This document shows, piece after piece, positions 24,049-32,496 of a stretch of DNA of 36,168 nt (the first letter of the stretch is position 1; the number at the start of each line of letters is the position of its first letter). The translations under genes and the position numbers were made by a program. This stretch comes from Cupriavidus lacunae. Its GTDB lineage: Bacteria; Pseudomonadota; Gammaproteobacteria; Burkholderiales; Burkholderiaceae. Below the pieces are notes generated by a model. That model saw only the letters and a list, made by a program, of their open reading frames with translations, searched no databases and had not been told where the DNA came from. The stretch covers positions 1 through 36,168 of the forward strand of contig NZ_QKWJ01000074.1 in NCBI RefSeq assembly GCF_003353055.1. Reading direction: 5' to 3'.

Positions 24049-24747
24049 TCAGGGCAAGTCGAACACTAGCACCTCAGCGTTATCGCCGCCTGACAGCGCG
24101 ACGTCCGCCACGTCCTCCAGCCTGGCCGCGTCGCCGGCCTCGAGCGCCTTGCCGTTGACCGTCACCCGGCCGCGCGCCACGTGGACGTAGGCACGGCGGC
24201 CCGGCGCGATTGCCAGCGTGGCGGCCTCGTCGCCATCGAACAGCCCGGCATACAGGCGCACGTCCTGGTGCACCACCACCGAGCCCTCGGCGCCGTCGGC
24301 ACTGGCCACGAGGCGCAGTTTGCCGCGCTTGTCGGCCGCGCCGAAGTGCTTTTCCTCATAGCCGGGGTCGATGCCGTTCTGGGCCGGCACGATCCAGATC
24401 TGCAGGAAGTGGGTGATGTCGTTCGCGGCATGGTTGTACTCCGAATGGCGCACGCCAGTGCCGGCGCTCATGCGCTGCACATCACCCGGGCGGATCACGC
24501 TGCCGTTGCCCATACTGTCCTTGTGGGCCAGTTCGCCTTCCAGCACATAGCTGATGATTTCCATGTCGCGGTGACCATGGGTGCCAAAGCCCATGCCTGG
24601 CGCGACGCGGTCCTCGTTGATCACGCGCAGCGGCCCGAACTGCACATGCTGCGGGTCATAGTAGTCGGCGAACGAGAACGAATGATAGGACTTCAGCCAG
24701 CCGTGATCGGCGTAGCCACGCTCTGCAGACTTTCTGATTTCAATCAT
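24049..24747 (-). CDS. Pirin family protein (YhhW-like quercetin 2,3-dioxygenase type)
   Basis: A 232-residue bicupin. The N-terminal cupin has the pirin metal site MGFGTHGHRDMEIISYVLEG (His-x-His and Glu) and QRMSAGTGVRHSEYN. The C-terminal part is a degenerate cupin (VHQDVRLYAGLFDGDEA). Related proteins cleave quercetin in vitro; the natural role is unclear. AGGAGG precedes the ATG. It is divergent from the LysR-type regulator at 24900, with a T-N11-A palindrome in the gap, so it is the likely target of that regulator. Confidence 0.93.
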   Translation of the reverse strand: MIEIRKSAERGYADHGWLKSYHSFSFADYYDPQHVQFGPLRVINEDRVAPGMGFGTHGHRDMEIISYVLEGELAHKDSMGNGSVIRPGDVQRMSAGTGVRHSEYNHAANDITHFLQIWIVPAQNGIDPGYEEKHFGAADKRGKLRLVASADGAEGSVVVHQDVRLYAGLFDGDEAATLAIAPGRRAYVHVARGRVTVNGKALEAGDAARLEDVADVALSGGDNAEVLVFDLP

Positions 24748-24883
24748 TTTGATGGCCCTCCTTGAGCCTTTTCGCCGAAAGCATCGGCTGGATAACCGTG
24801 TCTCGGCATACGTTTTCGCTTTTGATGCTAGGAAGTTTAGGGCTTGAGGCGTATATTTACCGGGATCAGCTTAGAAGCAGTCA

Positions 24884-24898
24884 TTCAGAATTTCTGAA
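24884..24898. promoter_or_regulatory. Palindromic LysR-type operator candidate
   Basis: TTCAGAA-T-TTCTGAA is a perfect 15-bp palindrome containing the LysR T-N11-A pattern (T24885 to A24897). It ends one base before the regulator's ATG and lies in the gap shared with divergent pirin. It suggests autoregulation and control of pirin. Confidence 0.6.
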
Positions 24899-24899
24899 C

Positions 24900-25820
24900 A
24901 TGGCCCTCTCACTAGAATCCCTCGAAGTCCTGGACGCCATCGAACGCAAGGGCAGCTTTGCCGCCGCCGCCCACGAGATGGGCAAAGTCCCCTCCGCGCT
25001 GACCTATGTGGTGCGCAAGCTGGAAGAAGACCTGGACGTGCTGCTGTTCGACCGGCGCCGCCACCGCGCCGAACTGACGCCGGCCGGGCGCGCCCTGCTC
25101 GATGAGGGCCGCCATCTGCTGCATGCCGCCGACGACCTGGCTCGGCGCGTCAAGCGCCTGGCCACCGGCTGGGAGGCCACCCTCAGCATCGTGGTCGACG
25201 ATCTGATCAACTTCCGTGCGCTGTTGCCGGTGATCCACGACTTCTATGCCGAAAACACCGCCACCCGGCTGCGCTTTTCCAAGGAAGTGCTGGGAGGTGC
25301 CTGGGACGCGCTGATCAACAACCGCGTCGACCTGGTGATCGGCGGCGCCTACGATGCGCCGAGCACGCAGGGCTTCCAGATCCGGCCGCTGGGCTCGATG
25401 CCGTTCGTGTTCGCGGTGGCCGCGCACCATCCGCTGGCCACCGAGGAAGGCCCCCTCACCACCATCCAGATCGCCAGGCACCGCATCGTCGCGGTGGGCG
25501 ACACCTCGCGCAACCTGCCGGCGCGCACCCAAGGCGTGCTGGCCGGCCAGGACGTGCTGGTGGTGCCCACTATGCGCGACAAGCTCGAAGCACAGATCCG
25601 CGGGCTGGGCTGCGGCTGGCTGCCGGCACCGATGGCGCAGCCCCATATCGAAAGCGGCGTGCTGCAGGCGCGCGAGACCGTCGAGGTGCGCGCGCCCGGC
25701 AACTTCAAGGTGGCCTGGCGCACCAGCAACCGCGGCAAGGCGCTGCAATGGTGGGCCGGCAAGCTGGAAGATCCCCGCCTGGCGCAGGCGCTGCTGCAGC
25801 AACCCGATTTCGCCGGCTGA
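24900..25820 (+). CDS. LysR family transcriptional regulator (next to pirin)
   Basis: A 306-residue protein. Winged helix-turn-helix at residues 1-62 (LESLEVLDAIERKGSFAAAA, VPSALTYVVRKLEEDLDVLL, DRRRHRAELTPAGRAL), then a LysR substrate-binding domain to the end. ATG 24900 is chosen because the helix-turn-helix begins there. It has no clear Shine-Dalgarno because the palindrome at 24884-24898 occupies the site. An upstream in-frame ATG at 24762 would add 46 unrelated residues. It is divergent from pirin. gluQ starts 10 bp after its stop and may be read from the same transcript. Confidence 0.92.
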   Translation: MALSLESLEVLDAIERKGSFAAAAHEMGKVPSALTYVVRKLEEDLDVLLFDRRRHRAELTPAGRALLDEGRHLLHAADDLARRVKRLATGWEATLSIVVDDLINFRALLPVIHDFYAENTATRLRFSKEVLGGAWDALINNRVDLVIGGAYDAPSTQGFQIRPLGSMPFVFAVAAHHPLATEEGPLTTIQIARHRIVAVGDTSRNLPARTQGVLAGQDVLVVPTMRDKLEAQIRGLGCGWLPAPMAQPHIESGVLQARETVEVRAPGNFKVAWRTSNRGKALQWWAGKLEDPRLAQALLQQPDFAG

Positions 25821-25830
25821 GGGCAGTTCC

Positions 25831-26754
25831 ATGGCAGTGACGGCAGTCCCCACGGTTGCCGCGGCCGGCTATCGCGGCCGCTTCGCGCCCTCGCCCACCG
25901 GGCCGCTGCATATGGGCTCGCTGGTCACCGCGCTTGCCACTTGGCTCGATGCGCGCGCGCATGGCGGGCAATGGCTGGTGCGCATCGAGGACATCGACAT
26001 GCCGCGCTGCGTGCGCGGCGCCGACGAAGACATCCTGCGCACGCTGGAGCACCTGGGCATGACGCCGGACGAAGCACCGGTGTGGCAGAGCCGGCGTGAA
26101 CCGCTCTATGCCGATGCGCTGCGCCGCCTCGACGCCGCCGGGCAGCTCTACCCTTGCGGCTGCTCGCGCAAGGAGATCGCCGATTCGCTGGTGCACGTGC
26201 GCGAGCGGCACCAGACTCTGGGCTATCCCGGCACCTGCCGCCACGGCCTGAACGGCAAGCTGCCGCGCGCGTGGCGCGTGCGCGTGCCGGACGGCCCGGC
26301 CGCCACCATCTGCTTCGATGACCGCTGGCAGGGCCGCCAGTGCCAGGACCTGGAAACCGAGCTGGGCGACTTCGTGCTGCGCCGCGCGGACGGCCTGTGG
26401 GCCTACCAGCTCGCCGTGGTGGTCGACGACGGCCTGCAGGGCATCACGCATATCGTGCGCGGCGCCGACCTGCTCGACTCCACCCCGCGGCAGATCCATC
26501 TGCAGCACCTGCTGGGCCTGCCCACCCCGGCTTACCTGCATGTGCCGGTGGTGGTCAACGAGATCGGCGAGAAGCTCAGCAAGCAGAGCGGCGCGCAGGC
26601 GATCGACACCAGCGCACCGCTGGACGCGCTGCGCGAGGCCGGCACCCACCTGGGCCTGTCGAACGACGCGGGCAATGTGAAGGACTGGCTTGTGCGTGCC
26701 ACCGATGGCTGGCAGCAGCGCCTGGCCACGCTGCCGCAGCCCCCGCAGGGCTAG
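25831..26754 (+). CDS. gluQ: Glutamyl-Q tRNA(Asp) synthetase
   Basis: It attaches glutamate to queuosine 34 of tRNA-Asp, a tRNA modification made by a truncated GluRS-like enzyme. It has 307 residues without an anticodon-binding domain. Features: GRFAPSPTGPLHMGSL (HIGH-like, residues 16-31), RIEDIDMPR, the zinc-site region YPCGCSRKE with a later PGTCRHG, TPRQIHLQHLLG and KLSKQ (KMSKS equivalent). It follows the LysR gene by 10 bp; the link is probably only positional. A bidirectional terminator follows. Confidence 0.95.
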   Translation: MAVTAVPTVAAAGYRGRFAPSPTGPLHMGSLVTALATWLDARAHGGQWLVRIEDIDMPRCVRGADEDILRTLEHLGMTPDEAPVWQSRREPLYADALRRLDAAGQLYPCGCSRKEIADSLVHVRERHQTLGYPGTCRHGLNGKLPRAWRVRVPDGPAATICFDDRWQGRQCQDLETELGDFVLRRADGLWAYQLAVVVDDGLQGITHIVRGADLLDSTPRQIHLQHLLGLPTPAYLHVPVVVNEIGEKLSKQSGAQAIDTSAPLDALREAGTHLGLSNDAGNVKDWLVRATDGWQQRLATLPQPPQG

Positions 26755-26769
26755 CGGGCCCAAAAAGCA

Positions 26770-26797
26770 AATGGCCCGCACAGGCGGGCCATTTTTG
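26770..26797. terminator. Bidirectional terminator between gluQ and the second helicase gene
   Basis: AATGGCCCGC (26770-26779), loop ACAG, GCGGGCCATT (26784-26793), followed by TTT. The minus strand also has T-rich sequence (TTTGCTTTTTG) after the stem. Confidence 0.85.
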
Positions 26798-26809
26798 GCT
26801 ACGGCAGGA

Positions 26810-28315
26810 TCAGGACTTGCGGGGCACGCCGCCCAGCAATGCCGCCACCGGCCGCTTGGGCGCCTGGCGCCCGCGGGTCAGCGCGGCAGCCACTTCGTCG
26901 GCCGCATTCGCCTGCGCGATGCTGGCTGCGCTGGGCTCGTACGGACGCGAGAAGAACGGATCATCCGAGGCACGGAACACCTGGCGGTTGGCGCTGTGGT
27001 CGTGGCGGCGAGGACGCTCCTCGCCATCGCCGTTGCCGCGCGCGCGGCGCACGTCGCCACGCTCGCGGCGACGCTCGGTGTCGGCCTGGCGCGCACGCTC
27101 GCCGGTCGGGTCGAAGCCTTCCAGCTTGCCGCGCGGGATGCTGCGCTTGATCAGCTTCTCGATATCGGACAGCAGGCGCTCGTCATTGCCCGGCACGTAG
27201 ATCGACAGCGCATCGCCGCTGGCGCCGGCACGGCCGGTGCGGCCGATGCGGTGCACGTAGTCTTCGGCGCTGTACGGCACGTCGAAATTGATCACGCAGG
27301 GCATGGAGGGAATATCCAGCCCGCGCGCGGCCACGTCGGTGGCAACCAGGGCGTCGATGGTGCCGCTCTTGAAGCCGTCCAGCGTCTGCATGCGCTCGGT
27401 CTGGGTCTTGTCGCCGTGGATGGCGGCGGCATTGACGCCTTCGCGCTCCAGGTGCCGCGCCAGGCGCGAGCAGCCGATCTTGCTGTTGACGAAGACGATG
27501 CACTGGCGCGACAGCCCCTGCTCCGCACGCTGCTTCAGCAGGTGCACGACCGCCGCCTGCTTGTGGCCGTCTTCGACCTGGTACACCATCTGGCGCACGT
27601 TCTCGTTGGTCGAATTGCTGCGCGCCACCTCGATGGTGACCGGGTGCTTCAGGTAGCTGGAGGCCAGCCGCTTGATTTCCGGCGAGAACGTGGCCGAGAA
27701 CAGCAGCGTCTGGCGTTGCGCCGGCAGCAGGTTGATGATGCGCTGCAGGTCCGGCAGGAAGCCCATGTCGAGCATGCGGTCGGCTTCGTCCAGCACCAGC
27801 ATCTGCACCTGCGACAGGTTGACCGACTTCTGCTGCACGTGGTCCAGCAGCCGGCCGGGGGTGGCCACCAGGATTTCCACGCCGCGGCGCAGGGCGTCGG
27901 TCTGCGGGTTCATGTCCACGCCGCCGAACACCACGGTGCTGCGCAGGTCGGTGTGCTGGGCGTAGCGGGCGACGTTGTCGTAGACCTGGTCGGCCAGCTC
28001 GCGCGTGGGGGTCAGCATCAGCGCGCGCACCGGATGGCGTGCCGGCGAGGCGCTGGCATTGGCCAGCGGCAGCAGGCGCTGGATGATCGGCAGCGCAAAG
28101 CCCGCGGTCTTGCCGGTGCCGGTCTGCGCGGCGCCCATCACGTCCTTGCCCAGCAGCACGACCGGGATGGCCTGCGCCTGGATCGGCGTGGGGGTGGTGT
28201 AGCCCTGGTCGGACAACGCGCGCAGGATGCGCGCATCCAGACCGAAGCTTTCGAATGTCTGAACGGCGGTCTGCCCTGCGGCGGTGGTAGGTTCTGGTGC
28301 GTTCGTAGTGGTCAT
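26810..28315 (-). CDS. DEAD-box ATP-dependent RNA helicase (second RhlE-like)
   Basis: A 501-residue RNA helicase. Motifs: Q motif TPTPIQAQAIP, AQTGTGKT, PTRELADQ, TPGR, DEAD, SAT, ARGLD and HRIGRTGRAG. The C-terminal 130 residues are charged and basic (ERARQADTERRRERGDVRRA region), unlike the Gly-rich tail of the helicase at 7281. The start at 28315 precedes MTTTNAPEP; its ribosome site is weak and the frame is open to 28351. An extended -10 promoter lies about 150 bp upstream at 28461-28469. It converges with gluQ across a terminator. Confidence 0.93.
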   Translation of the reverse strand: MTTTNAPEPTTAAGQTAVQTFESFGLDARILRALSDQGYTTPTPIQAQAIPVVLLGKDVMGAAQTGTGKTAGFALPIIQRLLPLANASASPARHPVRALMLTPTRELADQVYDNVARYAQHTDLRSTVVFGGVDMNPQTDALRRGVEILVATPGRLLDHVQQKSVNLSQVQMLVLDEADRMLDMGFLPDLQRIINLLPAQRQTLLFSATFSPEIKRLASSYLKHPVTIEVARSNSTNENVRQMVYQVEDGHKQAAVVHLLKQRAEQGLSRQCIVFVNSKIGCSRLARHLEREGVNAAAIHGDKTQTERMQTLDGFKSGTIDALVATDVAARGLDIPSMPCVINFDVPYSAEDYVHRIGRTGRAGASGDALSIYVPGNDERLLSDIEKLIKRSIPRGKLEGFDPTGERARQADTERRRERGDVRRARGNGDGEERPRRHDHSANRQVFRASDDPFFSRPYEPSAASIAQANAADEVAAALTRGRQAPKRPVAALLGGVPRKS

Positions 28316-28460
28316 GGGTATCGGTGTTGGCGGGAGACGAACCCGGCACAAACGGATACGCGTCTGGAACTCATCTCGCCCTGACTCTCGCCTGGCGCCG
28401 GGAGGGTTCCGGCGCGGCCATGCTGCCTACTGCATTTGGCCAAGAGAATCAAAGACTTAC

Positions 28461-28469
28461 ATTTTAGCA
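28461..28469 (-). promoter_or_regulatory. Extended -10 promoter of the second helicase gene
   Basis: On the minus strand this reads TGCTAAAAT, an extended -10 (TG-N-TAAAAT). It gives a leader of about 140 nt before ATG 28315. Confidence 0.5.
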
Positions 28470-28642
28470 CCTCTGCCAGCACAGTGGGCAGTATGGCGGG
28501 AGCGTGCGCGTGGCGCGACAGTGGCCGGCACCGACTGGCACTGGCTGGCGGGATTTCAAGAAACTGTCATATCGGGCACGCATGATGCCGGCGGCGCGGT
28601 GGCCATGGCCGGACCGCGCAGCCCAATCTCACCGAGACCTAC

Positions 28643-28795
28643 ATGGACTTCGAGCTTTTCCGCCAGACCTGCCAGCAGTTCCTGCGCACCTCCAGCCAGT
28701 TCCTTGGGCTGGCCGCGGCCGCCTGCCAGCCGGCACGCCCCTTGCCGGCGCTGCAGGCCGTCCAGCCGCAGCCGCACGGCCAGCAGCCCGCCTGA
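28643..28795 (+). CDS. Possible small protein, unsupported by homology
   Basis: A 50-codon frame beginning MDFELFRQTCQQFLRTSSQF, amphipathic at first and then Pro/Gln-rich (ending QPHGQQPA). There is no Shine-Dalgarno and no family that I recognise. It does not overlap the CoA-transferase gene, whose end is at 28830 on the other strand. The helical start is slightly reminiscent of phasin-like proteins, but this is weak. It may well be chance in GC-rich DNA. Confidence 0.2.
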   Translation: MDFELFRQTCQQFLRTSSQFLGLAAAACQPARPLPALQAVQPQPHGQQPA

Positions 28796-28829
28796 GCCCG
28801 GCCGGCGCCCGCAGCCCGCCAAGCAAGGA

Positions 28830-30458
28830 TTACAGGCGCAGGCTCCCGGCCCGGAACAGCCGCGCATCCATCTCGCGCAGGTCCGGCGCCACGGCCACGG
28901 GCGTTGCGCACTGGTCGAGCACGTCGCGCTGCAGGTCCACGCCGGGCGCGATCTCGACCAGCGTCAGGCGGGCTTCACCATCATTGCCGGCGCGCATCTC
29001 GAACACCGCGCGCTCGGTGATGTACAGCACCGGGATGCCGAGCGAAGCCACATAGGGCCCGTTGAAGCTCAGGTGCGACACTTCCGGCACGATCTTCTTC
29101 ACGCGGCCTTCGCGCACGACCTGCAGGCGGCCGTCGCCGGCACAGACTTCCAGCCCGCCCGCCGTCAGCGTGCCCATGAACACCACCGCGCGCGCGCTCT
29201 GCGTGATGTTGATAAAGCCGCCGACACCGGCAATCAGCGCGCCCTCGCCTTCGCCGAACTTGCTGACGTTGACGTTGCCGTGGCCATCCAGCTCCGCCAG
29301 GCCGAGGATGGCCAGGTCGATGCCGCCGCCCTCGTAGAAATCGAATTGCGCGGGCTGATCCACCACCGCCTCCGGATAGGCCGAGGCACCGAAGCTGAGT
29401 CCATCCGCCGGCGTGCCGCCGATGGGGCCGGCCTCGACGGTCAGCGTGAAGCCGTCCAGCCCGGCCTGGTGCGCGAGCATGCCTACCGCCGCCGGCATGC
29501 CGACGCCCAGGTTGACCACGCGCGGCGCGCGGCGCGCCAGCTCCATCACCGCGCGGCGCTGCACGATGGTGCGCGCGTCGAGCGGCCCGGCAGCGGGCGC
29601 GGGCTCGGCCTCATGGGCATGCGCGCCTTCGCCCTGCCACGGCGTCACATAGGCCGGATTAAAGTGCTCGGCAAACGTCATCTGGTGGTTGGCGGGGTTG
29701 TCGCACACCACCACATAGTCGACCAGAATGCCGGGCACGTGGATGGCCTGCAGGATCTCGTGGTGGTCGACCAGGCTTTCCACCTGCGCGATCACGATGC
29801 CGCCCGAGTTGTGGGCCGCCTGCGCCATCGCCAGCAGCTCATGGTGGAAGGCTTCGCGATGCGTGCTGAGGTTGCCGCGGGTATCGGCCGCGGTGCAGCG
29901 GATCAGCGCGCAGTCGATCCGGAAGCTCGGGTAGAACAGGTACTCGTCGCCGCGGAAATCGACTGCATCGACCCAGCATGCCTTGCCCTCGGCAATGGCC
30001 TGGCGCGCGCGCGCATTGACGGCGCCGCCGTGGTAGCGCGGATCCTGCGCGGTGCGCGGGTCGACGAAGGTGTGCAGGCCGATCTTGGTCATCACGCCGG
30101 GCTTGCCGCCGGCGATGGCGCGGTACAGGTGCGTCAGCACGCCCTGCGGCAGGTTGTAGCCCTCGCACTGCTCGGCCATGGCCAGCGTGGCCAGCCGCGT
30201 GGCCGAGCGCCAGTGGCCGCCGACGATGCTGGCGGTCATGCCGGCGTTGCCGAAGTGGTTCACGCCGCGCGCACCGCGGTCGCCCTGTCCGGCCGAGTAC
30301 ACCAGCGTCAGGTCGCGCGGCAGCCCGCTCTGCAGGAAGCGCTGCTCCAGCGCCTCGGTCACGGCCTCGGCATGGCCCGCGCCGACAAAGCCCGCGCTGG
30401 CCACGGTCCAGCCATCCTGCATGAGTGCCGCCGCTTCGCGTGCGGTGATCACCTTCAT
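28830..30458 (-). CDS. Acyl-CoA:carboxylate CoA-transferase (YdiF-type, type I)
   Basis: It moves CoA between short-chain acids such as acetate, propionate and acetoacetate. The 542-residue protein fuses the alpha and beta CoA-transferase subunits: N-terminal half from MKVITAREAAALMQDGWTVA with GFVGAGHAEAVTEALEQRF, C-terminal half from about 310 with RRAPRVVNLGVGMPAAVGML and VEAGPIGGTP, where the Glu is the likely catalytic residue that forms the CoA thioester. GGAGACAGGA precedes ATG 30458. The frame is open far upstream (to 31085) but those residues match nothing. It stands alone; the substrate is not determinable. Confidence 0.92.
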   Translation of the reverse strand: MKVITAREAAALMQDGWTVASAGFVGAGHAEAVTEALEQRFLQSGLPRDLTLVYSAGQGDRGARGVNHFGNAGMTASIVGGHWRSATRLATLAMAEQCEGYNLPQGVLTHLYRAIAGGKPGVMTKIGLHTFVDPRTAQDPRYHGGAVNARARQAIAEGKACWVDAVDFRGDEYLFYPSFRIDCALIRCTAADTRGNLSTHREAFHHELLAMAQAAHNSGGIVIAQVESLVDHHEILQAIHVPGILVDYVVVCDNPANHQMTFAEHFNPAYVTPWQGEGAHAHEAEPAPAAGPLDARTIVQRRAVMELARRAPRVVNLGVGMPAAVGMLAHQAGLDGFTLTVEAGPIGGTPADGLSFGASAYPEAVVDQPAQFDFYEGGGIDLAILGLAELDGHGNVNVSKFGEGEGALIAGVGGFINITQSARAVVFMGTLTAGGLEVCAGDGRLQVVREGRVKKIVPEVSHLSFNGPYVASLGIPVLYITERAVFEMRAGNDGEARLTLVEIAPGVDLQRDVLDQCATPVAVAPDLREMDARLFRAGSLRL

Positions 30459-30887
30459 TCCTGTCTCCGGTTTAGTTGTGCCGTCCCGCAACGAAGCCAT
30501 CTTGCCGGCCCGCCGAGCCGCGCGCCCCCCATGTAGAAAAGCCCCGCGTGCCGGGGAGGCAGCGGGGCTCAAATGGTAGCGGGGCAATCTCTTCGACCAC
30601 CCACGCCTTGATCTTGGCGCATCGGGTTGCGGCAGGCATCCCCCAAATGTGGGTCGATGCCACACTCCGTTGCCGGAATGCCCAGGCCACGCCCTGCAAA
30701 GCCTGTCAATCATGATCCTGTCACATTCCTGAAGGTATCCGGGTTTTCGCCGAGCGGGTTTTCGCCAGCTTCCGGCCAGCGGGCGGATGCGGTCTACTGG
30801 ACTCACATCGACGGCCTGGCACCGCAAACGCCGGATCGCCACAGCCGATGGTGCTGCAGAACAAGTCCAACGACCGGGAGACAGACC
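30459..30887. other. Intergenic region upstream of the CoA-transferase gene
   Basis: No gene is supported. It has a minus-strand terminator-like hairpin (30536-30569) about 80 bp upstream of the CoA-transferase start, and on the same strand a TTGACA at 30706-30711 without a good -10. Between them could lie a small RNA or only leader sequence. Confidence 0.35.
30536..30569 (-). terminator. Terminator-like hairpin facing left
   Basis: On the minus strand AGCCCCGC (30569-30562) and GCGGGGCT (30547-30540) flank a 14-nt loop and are followed by TTTCTAC. No minus-strand gene ends immediately before it. Confidence 0.5.
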
Positions 30888-30998
30888 ATGGTGACGAAGA
30901 AAGAAGACGCTTTCGTACTGAAGAACCTTCTCGCCCTCGCAGCAGTGGAAACCCTGGGCGGCGCCATCGCCCTGGGCATGGTCTTCCATCTGATCTGA
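30888..30998 (+). CDS. Tiny membrane protein (36 residues)
   Basis: A 36-codon frame preceded by GGGAGAC at good spacing. It has a charged start (MVTKKEDAF) and one hydrophobic stretch of about 22 residues (LKNLLALAAVETLGGAIALG) ending GMVFHLI, as expected of a single-pass small membrane protein. No family is recognised. It lies between two minus-strand genes and stands alone. The clear ribosome site and the transmembrane pattern support it. Confidence 0.5.
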   Translation: MVTKKEDAFVLKNLLALAAVETLGGAIALGMVFHLI

Positions 30999-31071
30999 AC
31001 TGGCTTGCCTGAGCGCCGGCGCTGCCACGCCGGCGCCTGGCCCGCACACTCGTCGCGCTAACGCCGCGCGC

Positions 31072-31425
31072 TCACGCGTCGACAATCACCTCGAAGCCGC
31101 CATAGATCATCCGCTGCCCGTCGAACGGCATCGGATCCATCCCTTCCTTCAGGCGCGGGTCCGCCATCGCCGCCTTCATGCCAGCGTCGCGCTTCTCGCG
31201 TGACGGCCACAGGATCCACGAGAACACCACCGCTTCATCGTCCTTGCGCTGCACCGCCATCGTAAAGGACGTGACCTTGCCTTCCGGCACATCGTCACCC
31301 CAACACTCCACCACCTTCAGCGCGCCGTGCTCCTTGAACACCGCGGCTGCCTTCTGCGCCACCTGGCGATAGGTGTCGCGATTGGCCTGCGGAACGGCCA
31401 GCACGAATCCGTCGATATAGGGCAT
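31072..31425 (-). CDS. DUF1428 family protein
   Basis: A 117-residue cytosolic protein of the DUF1428 (YbaA-like, dimeric alpha/beta-barrel) family. Typical segments are MPYIDGFVLAVP at the start, FKEHGALKVVECWGDDVPEG, WPSREKRDAG and MPFDGQRMIYGGFEV near the end. ATG 31425 follows AGGAG by 8 nt; a GTG three codons upstream is less likely. The function is unknown. It is downstream of a LysR-type gene on the same strand, about 85 bp away, and may share its transcript. Confidence 0.9.
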   Translation of the reverse strand: MPYIDGFVLAVPQANRDTYRQVAQKAAAVFKEHGALKVVECWGDDVPEGKVTSFTMAVQRKDDEAVVFSWILWPSREKRDAGMKAAMADPRLKEGMDPMPFDGQRMIYGGFEVIVDA

Positions 31426-31509
31426 GGGTTTCACTCCTGGTCAGGTTGAATCGGGCTGAATCGGATCGCACGCGATTGCGTCTGACTACCATAGTCCATC
31501 GTCACGACC

Positions 31510-32427
31510 TCAGCGGATGGTCCGCTGCCCGCGCCGGTCGACCTCGAACACCATGTTTTCCCGGAAGCGCTGCCGCAGCCACTGCTCGGCCCGGCCCTGC
31601 GGCCGGCCCGACTTCGCCCAGATCAGGTCGACGCTGACCAGCCAGTCCGTGTACGGATAGGCCGCCAGGTCCAGTTCCACCAGCTCGCCGCGCTCCAGCG
31701 CCTCGCGCACCAGTTGCCGCGGCAGCGTGGCCCAGCCCAGCCCGCTTTTCACCATCTCGACCAAGGCCAGGTAGCTTTCGGCGCGCCACACCCGCGCCGC
31801 GCGCAGGTATTCGCTGGTGGGCAGCTTGTCCGCATGCGCGCTGAAGGCCAGGCGCCGATAGGCATGCAGGTCTGCAAACGACACCTGCTCGCGCCCGGCC
31901 AGCGCGTGGCCCGGATGCACCACATGCACCATGATCAGCTTGCCCAGCTGCACGAAGGCCAGCTCCGGCGCGTAGTGCGGCTGGGCGAAGGCGATGCCGA
32001 GCTCGGCCTGGCCTTGCAGCACCAGCTCGCTGACATCGCCGTAGACCGGGTTGCGGATGGTCAGGTCGACATACGGGAACTCCCGCTCGAATTCGGCCAG
32101 CACCGGCATCACCGCGTGGTACGGGATCTCGATCGCCAGCGACAGCCCGGGCGGGTTGGCATCGGCCAGGCTGGCAGCGTGGGCCTGTAGCGAGAGGCAG
32201 CGCTCCAGCACCGCTTCCGCTTCCGTCAGCAACTTGCGTCCGGCCTCGGTCAGCGCAGGATTGCGGCTGCTGCGGTCGAACAGCGGCACGCCCAGGTCGA
32301 TCTCCAGGTTGGCCACGGCCGCGCTGACCGTGGACTGGGTCTTGCCCAGGCGCCGCGCGGCGGCCGAGAACGATCCCGTCTCCACCACCAGGGCGAATAC
32401 CTGCAACTGGTCCAGCGAAAAGCGCAT
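31510..32427 (-). CDS. LysR family transcriptional regulator (next to permease remnant)
   Basis: A 305-residue protein with helix-turn-helix at residues 1-60 (FSLDQLQVFALVVETGSFSA, GKTQSTVSAAVANLEIDLGV) and a LysR substrate-binding domain. AGGGAGG precedes ATG 32427. It is divergent from the truncated permease and deaminase, with a perfect palindrome in the gap (32444-32464), so it probably once controlled purine or pyrimidine uptake and deamination. The frame looks intact. Confidence 0.92.
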   Translation of the reverse strand: MRFSLDQLQVFALVVETGSFSAAARRLGKTQSTVSAAVANLEIDLGVPLFDRSSRNPALTEAGRKLLTEAEAVLERCLSLQAHAASLADANPPGLSLAIEIPYHAVMPVLAEFEREFPYVDLTIRNPVYGDVSELVLQGQAELGIAFAQPHYAPELAFVQLGKLIMVHVVHPGHALAGREQVSFADLHAYRRLAFSAHADKLPTSEYLRAARVWRAESYLALVEMVKSGLGWATLPRQLVREALERGELVELDLAAYPYTDWLVSVDLIWAKSGRPQGRAEQWLRQRFRENMVFEVDRRGQRTIR

Positions 32428-32443
32428 GGTCAGCCTCCCTTGA

Positions 32444-32464
32444 CCTATCGACGCAATCGATAGG
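32444..32464. promoter_or_regulatory. Palindromic LysR-type operator candidate
   Basis: CCTATCGA (32444-32451), spacer CGCAA, TCGATAGG (32457-32464). It contains T-N11-A (T32448 to A32460). It lies in the divergent gap 17 bp from the regulator's start codon; a TAAAAT box at 32484-32489 lies on the permease side. Confidence 0.65.
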
Positions 32465-32496
32465 TATTGATTTGTTGTCCCGATAAAATTGCAGAG

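Larger units (their letters stand above)
28316..28829. other. Intergenic region upstream of the second helicase
   Basis: It contains the helicase leader (28316 to about 28455, minus strand) and its promoter. One short plus-strand frame (28643-28795) is listed separately at low confidence. No other gene or RNA is recognised. Confidence 0.5.

Noticed and set aside
26690..30536. Long plus-strand open frames (564 and 750 codons)
   Set aside because: They lie opposite the second helicase and the CoA-transferase, both with full motif sets; the plus-strand translations have none.
30459..31085. Extension of the CoA-transferase by 209 codons
   Set aside because: It has no similarity to the family; ATG 30458 has a good ribosome site and begins the canonical domain.
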